From an uncultured bacterium (GTDB taxonomy: Bacteria; Actinomycetota; Coriobacteriia; Coriobacteriales; Coriobacteriaceae): DNA of 5,318 nucleotides. Numbering within the stretch: the stretch's first letter is position 1; the number at the start of each line of letters is the position of its first letter. The stretch spans positions 1-5,318 of the forward strand of contig CAJMRE010000062.1 of assembly GCA_905215755.1 (NCBI GenBank), given 5' to 3'. A program made the translations under genes and the position numbers. The notes under the pieces were generated by a model. It did no database searches, had not been told where the DNA came from, and saw only the letters and a list, made by a program, of their open reading frames with translations. Positions 1 to 5,318 of the stretch are shown in pieces.

Positions 1-194
1 CCAAGAGCCAGCGCGTGCTCGAGCTCAACGCCAAGCACCCGGTCTTTGCCAAGCTCGTCGCCGCTCAGAAGGCGGGCGACGCCGACAAGATTAAGCAGTA
101 CTCCGGTCTGCTCTATGACCAGGCCCTGCTGGTCGAGGGCATTCTGCCCGAGGACCCCGTAGCCTTCGCGGCAGCTGTTTGTAACTTGATGTAG
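1..194 (+). CDS. htpG: Molecular chaperone HtpG (Hsp90 family), C-terminal fragment
   Basis: Only the last 63 codons are present; the gene starts upstream of the window. The reading frame uses codons beginning at base 3 and ends at TAG 192-194. HtpG is a cytosolic ATP-dependent homodimeric chaperone. What is visible is the end of its C-terminal dimerisation domain. The diagnostic stretches are VLELNAKHPVF near the left edge, then LLYDQALLVEG, EDPVAFAAAV and a terminal NLM. These match the conserved 'LEINPKHP...LLYDQALLxEG...EDPxxF' pattern of HtpG proteins from clostridia and actinobacteria. The ATPase and middle domains lie outside the window, so integrity of the gene cannot be judged. It reads in the same direction as the downstream membrane-protein genes but is separated from them by about 470 bases containing strong hairpins, so it is probably a separate transcription unit. 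Confidence 0.9.
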   Translation, partial: KSQRVLELNAKHPVFAKLVAAQKAGDADKIKQYSGLLYDQALLVEGILPEDPVAFAAAVCNLM

Positions 195-206
195 TTAGCA
201 AGTTAC
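181..206 (+). repeat. Inverted repeat spanning the htpG stop codon
   Basis: GTAACTTG at 181-188 is the exact reverse complement of CAAGTTAC at 199-206, giving an 8-bp stem with a 10-base loop that contains the htpG stop codon (192-194). Its right arm shares bases 202-206 with the left arm of the next, stronger hairpin (202-228), so the two cannot form fully at the same time in one RNA. It could affect the end of htpG translation or 3'-end stability. The pairing is seen directly; the role is inference. Confidence 0.55.
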
Positions 207-228
207 GCGGTTCTACGAACCGCGTAAC
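202..228 (+). terminator. Strong perfect hairpin just downstream of htpG
   Basis: GTTACGCGGTTC (202-213) and GAACCGCGTAAC (217-228) form a perfect 12-bp stem closed by the 3-base loop TAC, beginning 8 bases after the htpG stop codon. The position suits an intrinsic terminator or a 3'-end stabilising hairpin. There is no T-run after the stem (the next bases are GGCTCGACG), so it is not a canonical intrinsic terminator. Transcription may instead end at the larger structure that finishes with TTTT at 340. Confidence 0.5.
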
Positions 229-241
229 GGCTCGACGCTGC

Positions 242-340
242 AAACGCCCCTAAGCGGCAATCTGACGTTCAATCGTCGGTCGCGTACCAAAGTACGCTTC
301 CCTCCTCTTTCACGTCACCTTGCTCGCTTGGGGGCGTTTT
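242..340 (+). terminator. Long imperfect palindrome with nested hairpin, terminator-like end
   Basis: Bases 242-256 pair with 325-339 as a 15-bp stem with a single T-G wobble (251/330). The stem continues as GCAA 257-260 with TTGC 320-323 (T324 bulged), then GACGT 264-268 with ACGTC 312-316 across a 3x3 internal loop. Inside the large loop sits a second perfect hairpin, GCGTAC 282-287 / GTACGC 292-297 with loop CAAA. The right arm ends GGGGGCGTTTT, so the GC-rich stem followed by four T residues could act as an intrinsic terminator for htpG. The length and nested architecture exceed a simple terminator. The element could instead be a small palindromic mobile repeat or a structured RNA. No open reading frame of note lies in it. 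Confidence 0.55.
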
Positions 341-358
341 CGCTGACTTATGCTCAAC

Positions 359-375
359 CTACGACGCTTTCGTGG
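359..375 (+). other. Weak hairpin between the long palindrome and the repeat array
   Basis: CTACGA (359-364) can pair with TCGTGG (370-375) around the loop CGCTT, a 6-bp stem with one T-G wobble. ACTTA 346-350 and TAAGT 379-383 could close an outer helix. The structure is weak and may be incidental. It is recorded because it joins the long palindrome and the cassette array. Confidence 0.25.
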
Positions 376-382
376 TCCTAAG

Positions 383-480
383 TAGTCATTGGGGTGGTCG
401 TTGGGGACGTTCTTAAATGACTAGTCGTTGGGGACGTTCTTGTTTGACTAGTCGGTTAAGAACGTCCCCAACGACTAGTC
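383..480. repeat. Cassette repeat array with GACTAGTC palindromes
   Basis: GACTAGTC, an 8-bp palindrome, occurs three times at 419-426, 446-453 and 473-480, with an exact 27-base period. The 19-base segments between and before them share the core GTTGGGGACGTTCTT. It is in forward orientation at 400-414 and 427-441, and inverted (AAGAACGTCCCCAAC) at 458-472. As a result 419-441 and 458-480 are perfect 23-bp inverted repeats with a 16-base loop, while 398-424 and 425-451 are near-identical 27-base direct repeats. A degenerate partial copy (GTCATTGGGG) lies at 385-394. No coding function is apparent. The array resembles a REP-type intergenic repeat or a miniature element. It is not a CRISPR, because there are no unique spacers. 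Confidence 0.8.
419..480 (+). other. Perfect 23-bp stem-loop formed by inverted cassettes
   Basis: Arms 419-441 and 458-480 are exact reverse complements, separated by 16 bases. The right arm can alternatively pair with the first forward cassette (398-416 with 456-474, 19 bp), so two competing hairpins are possible. If transcribed on either strand this would be a very stable structure that blocks read-through of ribosomes or exonucleases. The pairing is seen directly; any effect is inferred. Confidence 0.7.
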
Positions 481-525
481 GGATTGCTAGTTTGTGCGGG
501 TTGTGGTTTTGGGAGCTGCGGGAAT

Positions 526-554
526 TTAAGATACTGTACAACTGTACGTTAAAT
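526..554 (+). promoter_or_regulatory. Candidate promoter for the YhgE/Pip-like gene pair
   Basis: TTAAGA at 526-531 matches four of six bases of the -35 consensus and TTAAAT at 549-554 matches four of six of the -10 consensus, with a 17-base spacer. It lies in a locally AT-rich stretch after the repeat array. Transcription would begin near 561, leaving a leader of about 100 bases before the ATG at 664. A rival -10 (TATATT, 566-571) has only a poor -35 partner. This is a motif reading only, not experimentally anchored. Confidence 0.4.
533..548. promoter_or_regulatory. Operator-like dyad and direct repeat in the promoter spacer
   Basis: ACTGTACA (533-540) is followed directly by ACTGTACG (541-548), an 8-base direct repeat. 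It also contains the perfect dyad GTACA-AC-TGTAC (536-547). The element lies between the candidate -35 and -10, where binding by a dimeric repressor would occlude RNA polymerase. TetR-family regulators often bind dyads of this kind, and yhgE/pip genes are often found near such regulators. No regulator gene is visible in this window, so the assignment is an inference. Confidence 0.35.
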
Positions 555-596
555 CATCTTCGTAGTATATTGCTGCCCGCAAAACTCAGCACCATT

Positions 597-610
597 GTGC
601 CGCGAGGCAC
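597..610 (+). other. Small leader hairpin with GNRA tetraloop
   Basis: GTGCC (597-601) and GGCAC (606-610) form a perfect 5-bp stem around GCGA, a GNRA-type tetraloop. It falls in the likely 5' leader of the first membrane-protein gene, overlapping the first in-frame TTG (595-597). That makes initiation at the TTG less likely. It could be incidental because it is short. Confidence 0.35.
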
Positions 611-663
611 TAAAGCGTCTACGTACAATGGTTGTCGATAGTACGATTCGATTTAACGACAGG

Positions 664-3444
664 ATGGATGGTCCAAGCGTGAGTCTCGGCAGCAAACTAT
701 CCAATGCAAAGGTGTCCTTTGCGATATTTAAGCGCGACATTAAGCGACTGCTTGTGAACCCCGTCGCCTTGGTGGTTACCCTTGGCGTGTGCGTTATTCC
801 CTCGCTGTATGCCTGGTACAACATCGTGGCTAACTGGGATCCGTACGGAAACACCCAGGGTATCAAGATTGCCATCGCCAACAACGATCGGGGCACCCAA
901 AACGACTTGGTGGGCGAGCTCAACGCGGGCGACCAGGTCGTCGATCAGCTCAAGGAGAACGATCAGCTGGGCTGGACCTTCGTCGATTCGGCGGCCGACG
1001 CCAAGGAGGGCGTCGAGAGCGGTGAGTACTATGCGGCCATCGTAATCCCTAAGAACTTCTCGGATAACCTGGTCTCGATGCTCGACGGCAACTACCATCA
1101 GCCCAAGCTTACGTACTACGTCAATGAGAAGAAGAGTGCTATTGCGCCCAAGGTTACCGACACCGGTGCAAGCACCATCGAGGAGCAGATCAACTCGGAA
1201 TTTGTCTCCACAGTGGGCGAGACCGTTGCCAGCATCGCCAAGGATGCCGGGGTCGATTTAAAGGACAAGGCAACCCAGACTCAGAATTCGTTGGCTGGTT
1301 CGGTATCAGAGGCATCCGGTACCTTGGGTGAGGTGCGCGATTCGATTGGCGACATGAATGCCGCCATCGATAAGACGAGTGGCGCTATCGCCTCGGCTGA
1401 TGCCGCGTTGGCGGGCCTGCAGGGTCAGACGCCCTCTCTAACGCAGGCAATCGCTCAGGGCAATGACCTGCTGGGCGAGGCGCGCGCTACGGCGGGCAAC
1501 TCTGTCGCCTCGCTCTCCAAGGCACTCTCGGAAGGCAGCCTTGCGCTCACCAAGACGTCAGCCTCCGCGAACGCTGCGATTGGCAAGCTGACGGGCGCGG
1601 TCACATCTACGACCACCCGCATCGACAACTCGCTTGAGTCTCTCCAAGCGACGATCGACCACAATAAGGCCGTTATCGGGCACTTGGAAATTCTCGTTAA
1701 TGACACGTCGACAGGTTCCAAGGAAATTGACGCGCGCATTGTATCGACCATCGATTTGCTCCGCGAGCAGAATGAAAAGCTTCAGAGCATCAAGGACGGT
1801 CTGTCTGCGCAGTCGAGCGCCATGGCGAATGGCGCCGCGGCTGTCTCGGGCGCCAGCGACGCTATCAATAACGCAATCCAGACCGGTGCGACCAACCTTG
1901 GCCAGGCCCAGACGGACCTGGGTCAAAACGCGCTGCCGAAGGCCTCGAGCGCGCTTGATTCATTTGCCGCCGTCTCGGGTGATCTGACGGGAATCGTGTC
2001 TGGCCTCACGCCTACTATTGCAAGTGCGCGCGGTACGCTTTCGCAGCTTAACGCTACGCTCGGCCAGGCCAAGACCACGCTGTCCCAGACCGATTCCTCG
2101 CTTGCCAAGGTCCAGGACAAGCTTGCGACCGCAGCCAATGACATCGCGGCGCTGCAGACCTCTGAGTCTATGGGCGAGCTCGCCGACCTTATGGGCGTCG
2201 ATGTCAATGACGTGGCAGATTTCATGGCCTCTCCGGTCGAGCTGACGTCCAAGTCGATCTATCCGGTCAAGAGCTTTGGCTCGGGCATCGCTCCCTTCTA
2301 CACCAATCTGGCGCTTTGGGTGGGCGGTTACGTACTCATCGCCATCTACAAGCTCGAGGTCGATCGCGAGGGCATTGGCAGCTTTACGGCGCGCCAGGGC
2401 TACTTCGGCCGTTGGATGCTCCTGGTGATCCTGGGCGCGCTCCAGGCCACCATCGTTACGGTAGGCGATCTGGTGATTGGCGTGCAGTGCATCAACCCGC
2501 TGCTGTTCGTGCTGGGCGGCATCGCCATCTCGTTCACCTACGTCAATATCATCTATGCGCTGTCCACTACGTTTAAGCACATCGGCAAGGCAATCGGCGT
2601 CATTCTCGTCATCGTGCAGATTCCGGGTTCGTCGGGCATGTATCCCATCGAGATGATGCCCGGCTTCTTCCAGTGGCTGCACCCGTTGCTGCCCTTTACC
2701 TACGGCATCAATCTGCTGCGCGAGACGGTCGGCGGCATGTACTCGTTTAACTACCTGTTTAACCTGTGCATTCTGGGCGTGTTCTTGATCGTGGCGCTCT
2801 TTATCGGTCTGCAGCTGCGTCCGCTGCTGCTCAACCTTAACCTGCTCTTTGATAAACAGCTTTCCACGACCGGTATGATGATTTGCGAGTCCAACGACCT
2901 GCCGCGCCAGCGCTACTCGCTGCGCACGGCCATGCGTGTCATGCTCGATTCCGATTCGTACCGTCGCGAACTGCTCGATCATGCGGTCGCCTTTGAACAT
3001 CGCTACCCGTACTACATCAAGGGCGGTTTTGCCGCCGTGGTGGGCGTTCAGGTCCTGCTCTTTGTCCTGTCGACGGTTCTCGATATCGACAATAACGGCA
3101 AGATCATCCTGCTTGTCATTTGGATCATCTCGGTTATTGCCATCTGCGGCTGGCTTATCAATATCGAGTACATCCGCTCGAGCCTCAACACCCAGATGCG
3201 CATCTCGGCGCTTTCGGATGAGGACCTGCGCCGCGAGATGCGCGAGCACACGGCCGCCATTCCGGCCGCTCGTCGCATGTTCGGTCTCAACGCCAGCGAG
3301 CGTGGTGCCAAGGGCGGCGATCAGTCCACGGGCCGCTTGCCGCATATCGGCTCGCACCATAAATCTCAGGGCAGCGACAACACAGCCATAAATGATGGAG
3401 ATACCGCCCCGTTCGGCAAGCACTCCAAAGGAGGTGAGGCATAA
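664..3444 (+). CDS. YhgE/Pip-family membrane protein with C-terminal extension (first paralogue)
   Basis: The predicted 926-residue envelope protein (ATG 664) matches the YhgE/Pip family in its conserved landmarks. A membrane segment (about 33-50) ends in YAW, followed by WDPYGNT (58-64) and a compact domain (to about 180). Next is a long Ala/Ser/Thr/Gln-rich helical, coiled-coil-like region (about 180-515) without cysteine, probably extracytoplasmic. The motif YPVKSFGSGIAPFY (from 533) opens an ABC-2-like membrane domain with segments near 546-563, 584-607, 613-633, 642-660 and 700-720. Unusually, about 200 more residues follow: a basic/acidic linker, two further segments (787-806, 814-834) and a charged, His/Gly-rich tail. 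YhgE/Pip relatives serve as phage receptors or in type VII secretion (YueB/EsaA); the role here is unknown. The start is uncertain: in-frame TTG 595, ATG 628, ATG 664 and GTG 679 are possible and none has a strong Shine-Dalgarno. Rare codons (CGA, AGG) before 664 favour a later start. It forms an operon with the next gene. Confidence 0.88.
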   Translation: MDGPSVSLGSKLSNAKVSFAIFKRDIKRLLVNPVALVVTLGVCVIPSLYAWYNIVANWDPYGNTQGIKIAIANNDRGTQNDLVGELNAGDQVVDQLKENDQLGWTFVDSAADAKEGVESGEYYAAIVIPKNFSDNLVSMLDGNYHQPKLTYYVNEKKSAIAPKVTDTGASTIEEQINSEFVSTVGETVASIAKDAGVDLKDKATQTQNSLAGSVSEASGTLGEVRDSIGDMNAAIDKTSGAIASADAALAGLQGQTPSLTQAIAQGNDLLGEARATAGNSVASLSKALSEGSLALTKTSASANAAIGKLTGAVTSTTTRIDNSLESLQATIDHNKAVIGHLEILVNDTSTGSKEIDARIVSTIDLLREQNEKLQSIKDGLSAQSSAMANGAAAVSGASDAINNAIQTGATNLGQAQTDLGQNALPKASSALDSFAAVSGDLTGIVSGLTPTIASARGTLSQLNATLGQAKTTLSQTDSSLAKVQDKLATAANDIAALQTSESMGELADLMGVDVNDVADFMASPVELTSKSIYPVKSFGSGIAPFYTNLALWVGGYVLIAIYKLEVDREGIGSFTARQGYFGRWMLLVILGALQATIVTVGDLVIGVQCINPLLFVLGGIAISFTYVNIIYALSTTFKHIGKAIGVILVIVQIPGSSGMYPIEMMPGFFQWLHPLLPFTYGINLLRETVGGMYSFNYLFNLCILGVFLIVALFIGLQLRPLLLNLNLLFDKQLSTTGMMICESNDLPRQRYSLRTAMRVMLDSDSYRRELLDHAVAFEHRYPYYIKGGFAAVVGVQVLLFVLSTVLDIDNNGKIILLVIWIISVIAICGWLINIEYIRSSLNTQMRISALSDEDLRREMREHTAAIPAARRMFGLNASERGAKGGDQSTGRLPHIGSHHKSQGSDNTAINDGDTAPFGKHSKGGEA
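3427..3437 (+). promoter_or_regulatory. Near-perfect ribosome binding site of the second YhgE/Pip gene
   Basis: AAAGGAGGTGA is complementary over its whole length to the usual 3' end of bacterial 16S rRNA. GGAGG (3430-3434) ends 10 bases before ATG 3445. The site lies inside the last codons of the upstream gene, which it makes encode the tail K-G-G-E-A. It fixes the start at 3445 and suggests that the second protein is made efficiently, in contrast with the weak initiation region of the first gene. Confidence 0.9.
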
Positions 3445-5318
3445 ATGAAGAACATCCTGCATCTGTTTAGGCGCGATGTCCAAAACGTGTCTCGCTCCGT
3501 GATCGGCTTGATTGTCGTGATGGGCCTCATTATCGTGCCGTGCCTGTACGCGTGGTTTAACATCGCCGGCAGCTGGGATCCGTACGGCAACACCGGCAAT
3601 CTTAAGATTGCCGTGGTCAACACCGATGAGGGTTACGAGAGCGATCTGATCCCCGTCGAGGTTAACGTGGGCGAAAACGTGACCGCCACCCTACGTGGCA
3701 ACGAGAGCTTCGATTGGGTTGTGCTTAACGATCGCGAAAAGGCTATCGAGGGCGTTAAGTCGGGCGCGTACTATGCTGCCGTCGTTATTCCCAAAACGTT
3801 TAGCGCTGACATGATGACGCTTTTCTCGACCGACGTGAAACACGCCGATATCGAGTTTTACGAGAACCAGAAGGCCAACGCCATCGCGCAGATCGTGACC
3901 GAGAAGGGTTCGAGCGCCGTTCAGAACCAGGTTAACGAATCTTTTACCGAGACCATTACGAGCATCGGTCTTAAGACGGTGTCCAGCCTGCTCGATTACA
4001 TGAGCACCGACCAGGTCAGCAACTTTATCGCCAACCTGTCCTCGACGCTCGGCGATTCGATTGAGGACCTGCAAGACGTTCAGGCTAATGCTTCGTCGCT
4101 CGCGGGCATTTTGAGCTCTACGTCCGATTCGCTGACGTCGGCGAGCGGTATGCTCCAGCAGACGGGTACGGTCGATGAGTCGACCAAGCAGTTGATGGAG
4201 CATGCCAAGAGCGGCATGAGCGATTCCAAAGAAGCGCTGAAGGCCGCCAACGACGCCATCAACGCCGCGATTGACGGAAGCGCGGGCTCGTTCGACAACG
4301 TGTCCGCCGAGCTTGCGAAGGCATTCGATGCCGCAAACCAGCATGTGGGCCTTACGGTGTCTCAGCTCAACGATGCCGCGGCGGCGCTCAATACGCGCGC
4401 CAAGGATATCGATGAGATGGCCGATCAGCTCCGCAGCCTTGCCGACCAGGTGAGCGATGAGAATTTGAAGGGCGGCCTCAAGTCCGCCGCGACGTCGCTG
4501 GACAGAATCGCCGTTGAGTACCGCAACAATGCCGAGGATCTGGCGGCCACCGCGAAGTCTCTCTTCGATAGCATGGCCGAGGCCAACAACTCGCGTGCCG
4601 AGGTCGATCAGGCCATCGCCGATGCCAAGGCCGGTATCGCGGGTGCCAAATCCGATTACGATTCCACGTTCTCGGTTAAGGCCAAGGAGCTCAAGAAGAC
4701 CGTCTCGGGGGTCCTGGATTCACTGAATGGTATTTCGGGCGATCTGGATAGTGCCGTAGACGACCTGACCGACGCATCCGGTTCGCTGGCAAAGGGCCTC
4801 TCTAAGGCTGCAAAGCTGGTCAACAAGGCTTCCGATCAGCTGGGCGAGGCGTCGGACAAGATCAGCGCGTTTAAGGACGAGCTCGACGGCGCCTTGATGT
4901 CGGATGACCTCGCTACGATCAAGACGATGATCGGCAATGATCCCGAGGGTCTGGCCGTGTCGCTTTCCGGCCCCGTCGCGCTCGACCGCAAGCCGGTCTA
5001 TCCGATTCGCAATTACGGTTCGGCCATGGCGCCGTTCTACACGATTCTGTCGCTATGGGTCGGCTCGATCGTACTGGCGGCCATGATGAAGGTCTCGGTT
5101 GACGATGAGCTCATCAACGAGCTCATCCCCGTGCGCCTGCACGAGATCTACCTGGGTCGTTACCTGTTCTTTGGCGGTTTGGCCCTGCTACAGGCGACGC
5201 TCGTGTGCGCGGGCGACATCCTGTTCTTTGGCATTCAGTGCGACAACCCGCTGCAGTTTGTGTTGGCGGGCTGGGTCGCGAGTCTCGTGTTCTCCAATAT
5301 CGTCTACACGCTTACGGT
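3445..5318 (+). CDS. YhgE/Pip-family membrane protein, second paralogue (3' end outside window)
   Basis: The frame is open for 624 codons and runs off the window edge. The ATG follows the upstream TAA (3442-3444) with no gap, so the genes are co-transcribed and probably translationally coupled. The N-terminus is short and basic. A membrane segment (about 18-36) ends in YAW (35-37), then WDPYGNT (44-50), the same spacing as in the upstream paralogue. A region to about 170 contains SGAYYAAVVIPKTF, the counterpart of SGEYYAAIVIPKNF upstream. A long cysteine-free helical region (about 180-500) is richer in Asp, Lys and Glu than its paralogue. YPIRNYGSAMAPFY (from 519) opens the membrane domain, with segments near 533-549, 573-596 and 603-622. 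The GIQCDNPLQFVLAG loop parallels GVQCINPLLFVLGG upstream. At least two more segments are expected beyond the window. Family membership is firm. A role in export, envelope assembly or phage adsorption is family-level inference, and whether the C-terminal extension is also present here cannot be seen. Confidence 0.9.
   Translation, partial: MKNILHLFRRDVQNVSRSVIGLIVVMGLIIVPCLYAWFNIAGSWDPYGNTGNLKIAVVNTDEGYESDLIPVEVNVGENVTATLRGNESFDWVVLNDREKAIEGVKSGAYYAAVVIPKTFSADMMTLFSTDVKHADIEFYENQKANAIAQIVTEKGSSAVQNQVNESFTETITSIGLKTVSSLLDYMSTDQVSNFIANLSSTLGDSIEDLQDVQANASSLAGILSSTSDSLTSASGMLQQTGTVDESTKQLMEHAKSGMSDSKEALKAANDAINAAIDGSAGSFDNVSAELAKAFDAANQHVGLTVSQLNDAAAALNTRAKDIDEMADQLRSLADQVSDENLKGGLKSAATSLDRIAVEYRNNAEDLAATAKSLFDSMAEANNSRAEVDQAIADAKAGIAGAKSDYDSTFSVKAKELKKTVSGVLDSLNGISGDLDSAVDDLTDASGSLAKGLSKAAKLVNKASDQLGEASDKISAFKDELDGALMSDDLATIKTMIGNDPEGLAVSLSGPVALDRKPVYPIRNYGSAMAPFYTILSLWVGSIVLAAMMKVSVDDELINELIPVRLHEIYLGRYLFFGGLALLQATLVCAGDILFFGIQCDNPLQFVLAGWVASLVFSNIVYTLT

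Noticed and set aside
398..480. Possible CRISPR array
   Set aside because: The period is only 27 bases, there are no unique spacers, the repeated part changes orientation, and no cas gene is in view.
417..641. Plus-strand 74-codon frame across the repeat array and promoter region
   Set aside because: Its first third is translated repeat and its remainder crosses the candidate promoter and leader. There is no Shine-Dalgarno and no protein-like composition.
549..1098. Minus-strand frames (549-923 and 697-1098) over the promoter and N-terminal region
   Set aside because: Both overlap the well-supported sense gene and show low-complexity antisense-type translations; no ribosome binding site or family match is visible.
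1261..2160. Central Ala/Ser/Thr-rich region of the first protein as a chemoreceptor signalling domain or phage tape-measure-like module
   Set aside because: The coiled-coil composition is suggestive, but no chemoreceptor hairpin-tip motif is visible. The flanking YhgE/Pip domains explain the region as the family's extracytoplasmic rod.
1960..3483. A 507-codon open frame on the minus strand opposite the first membrane-protein gene
   Set aside because: It is a shadow of the GC-rich sense frame. Its translation is rich in Asp, Arg, His and Gln with no recognisable domain, while the sense frame encodes a clear family protein. It also crosses into the second gene.

Overview
The window looks like a chromosomal segment from a moderately GC-rich Gram-positive gut-type bacterium. 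A coriobacterium such as Collinsella is my best guess, from the HtpG C-terminus, the codon use and the style of the intergenic repeats. This is an inference, not a database result. Ribosome binding follows the classical scheme: one start is preceded by an almost complete complement of the 16S rRNA 3' end.

The layout is simple. Bases 1-194 are the last 63 codons of a gene for the chaperone HtpG (bacterial Hsp90). Bases 195-663 are a repeat-rich gap of about 470 bases. In order it holds two overlapping, mutually exclusive hairpins at the htpG stop, a long imperfect palindrome with a nested hairpin (242-340, ending in TTTT, a plausible terminator), a compact array of 19-base cassettes in mixed orientation separated by the palindrome GACTAGTC (about 383-480), and a promoter-like region with an operator-like dyad in its spacer (526-554). 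From about 664 to the end there are two tandem genes on the + strand for large YhgE/Pip-type membrane proteins. The first is complete (about 926 residues). The second begins on the base after the first gene's stop codon and runs off the window end after 624 codons.

Both proteins share one plan: a short cytoplasmic N-terminus, one membrane segment ending in YAW, a WDPYGNT-containing region, a long cysteine-free extracytoplasmic region with coiled-coil character, and a C-terminal ABC-2-like membrane domain. They are clearly paralogues and almost certainly co-transcribed, so a hetero-oligomeric envelope complex is a reasonable inference. YhgE/Pip relatives include the Lactococcus phage infection protein and the YueB/EsaA proteins of type VII secretion. 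The precise role here cannot be read from the sequence. The most unusual protein feature is a C-terminal extension of roughly 200 residues on the first paralogue, with two extra membrane segments and a charged tail.
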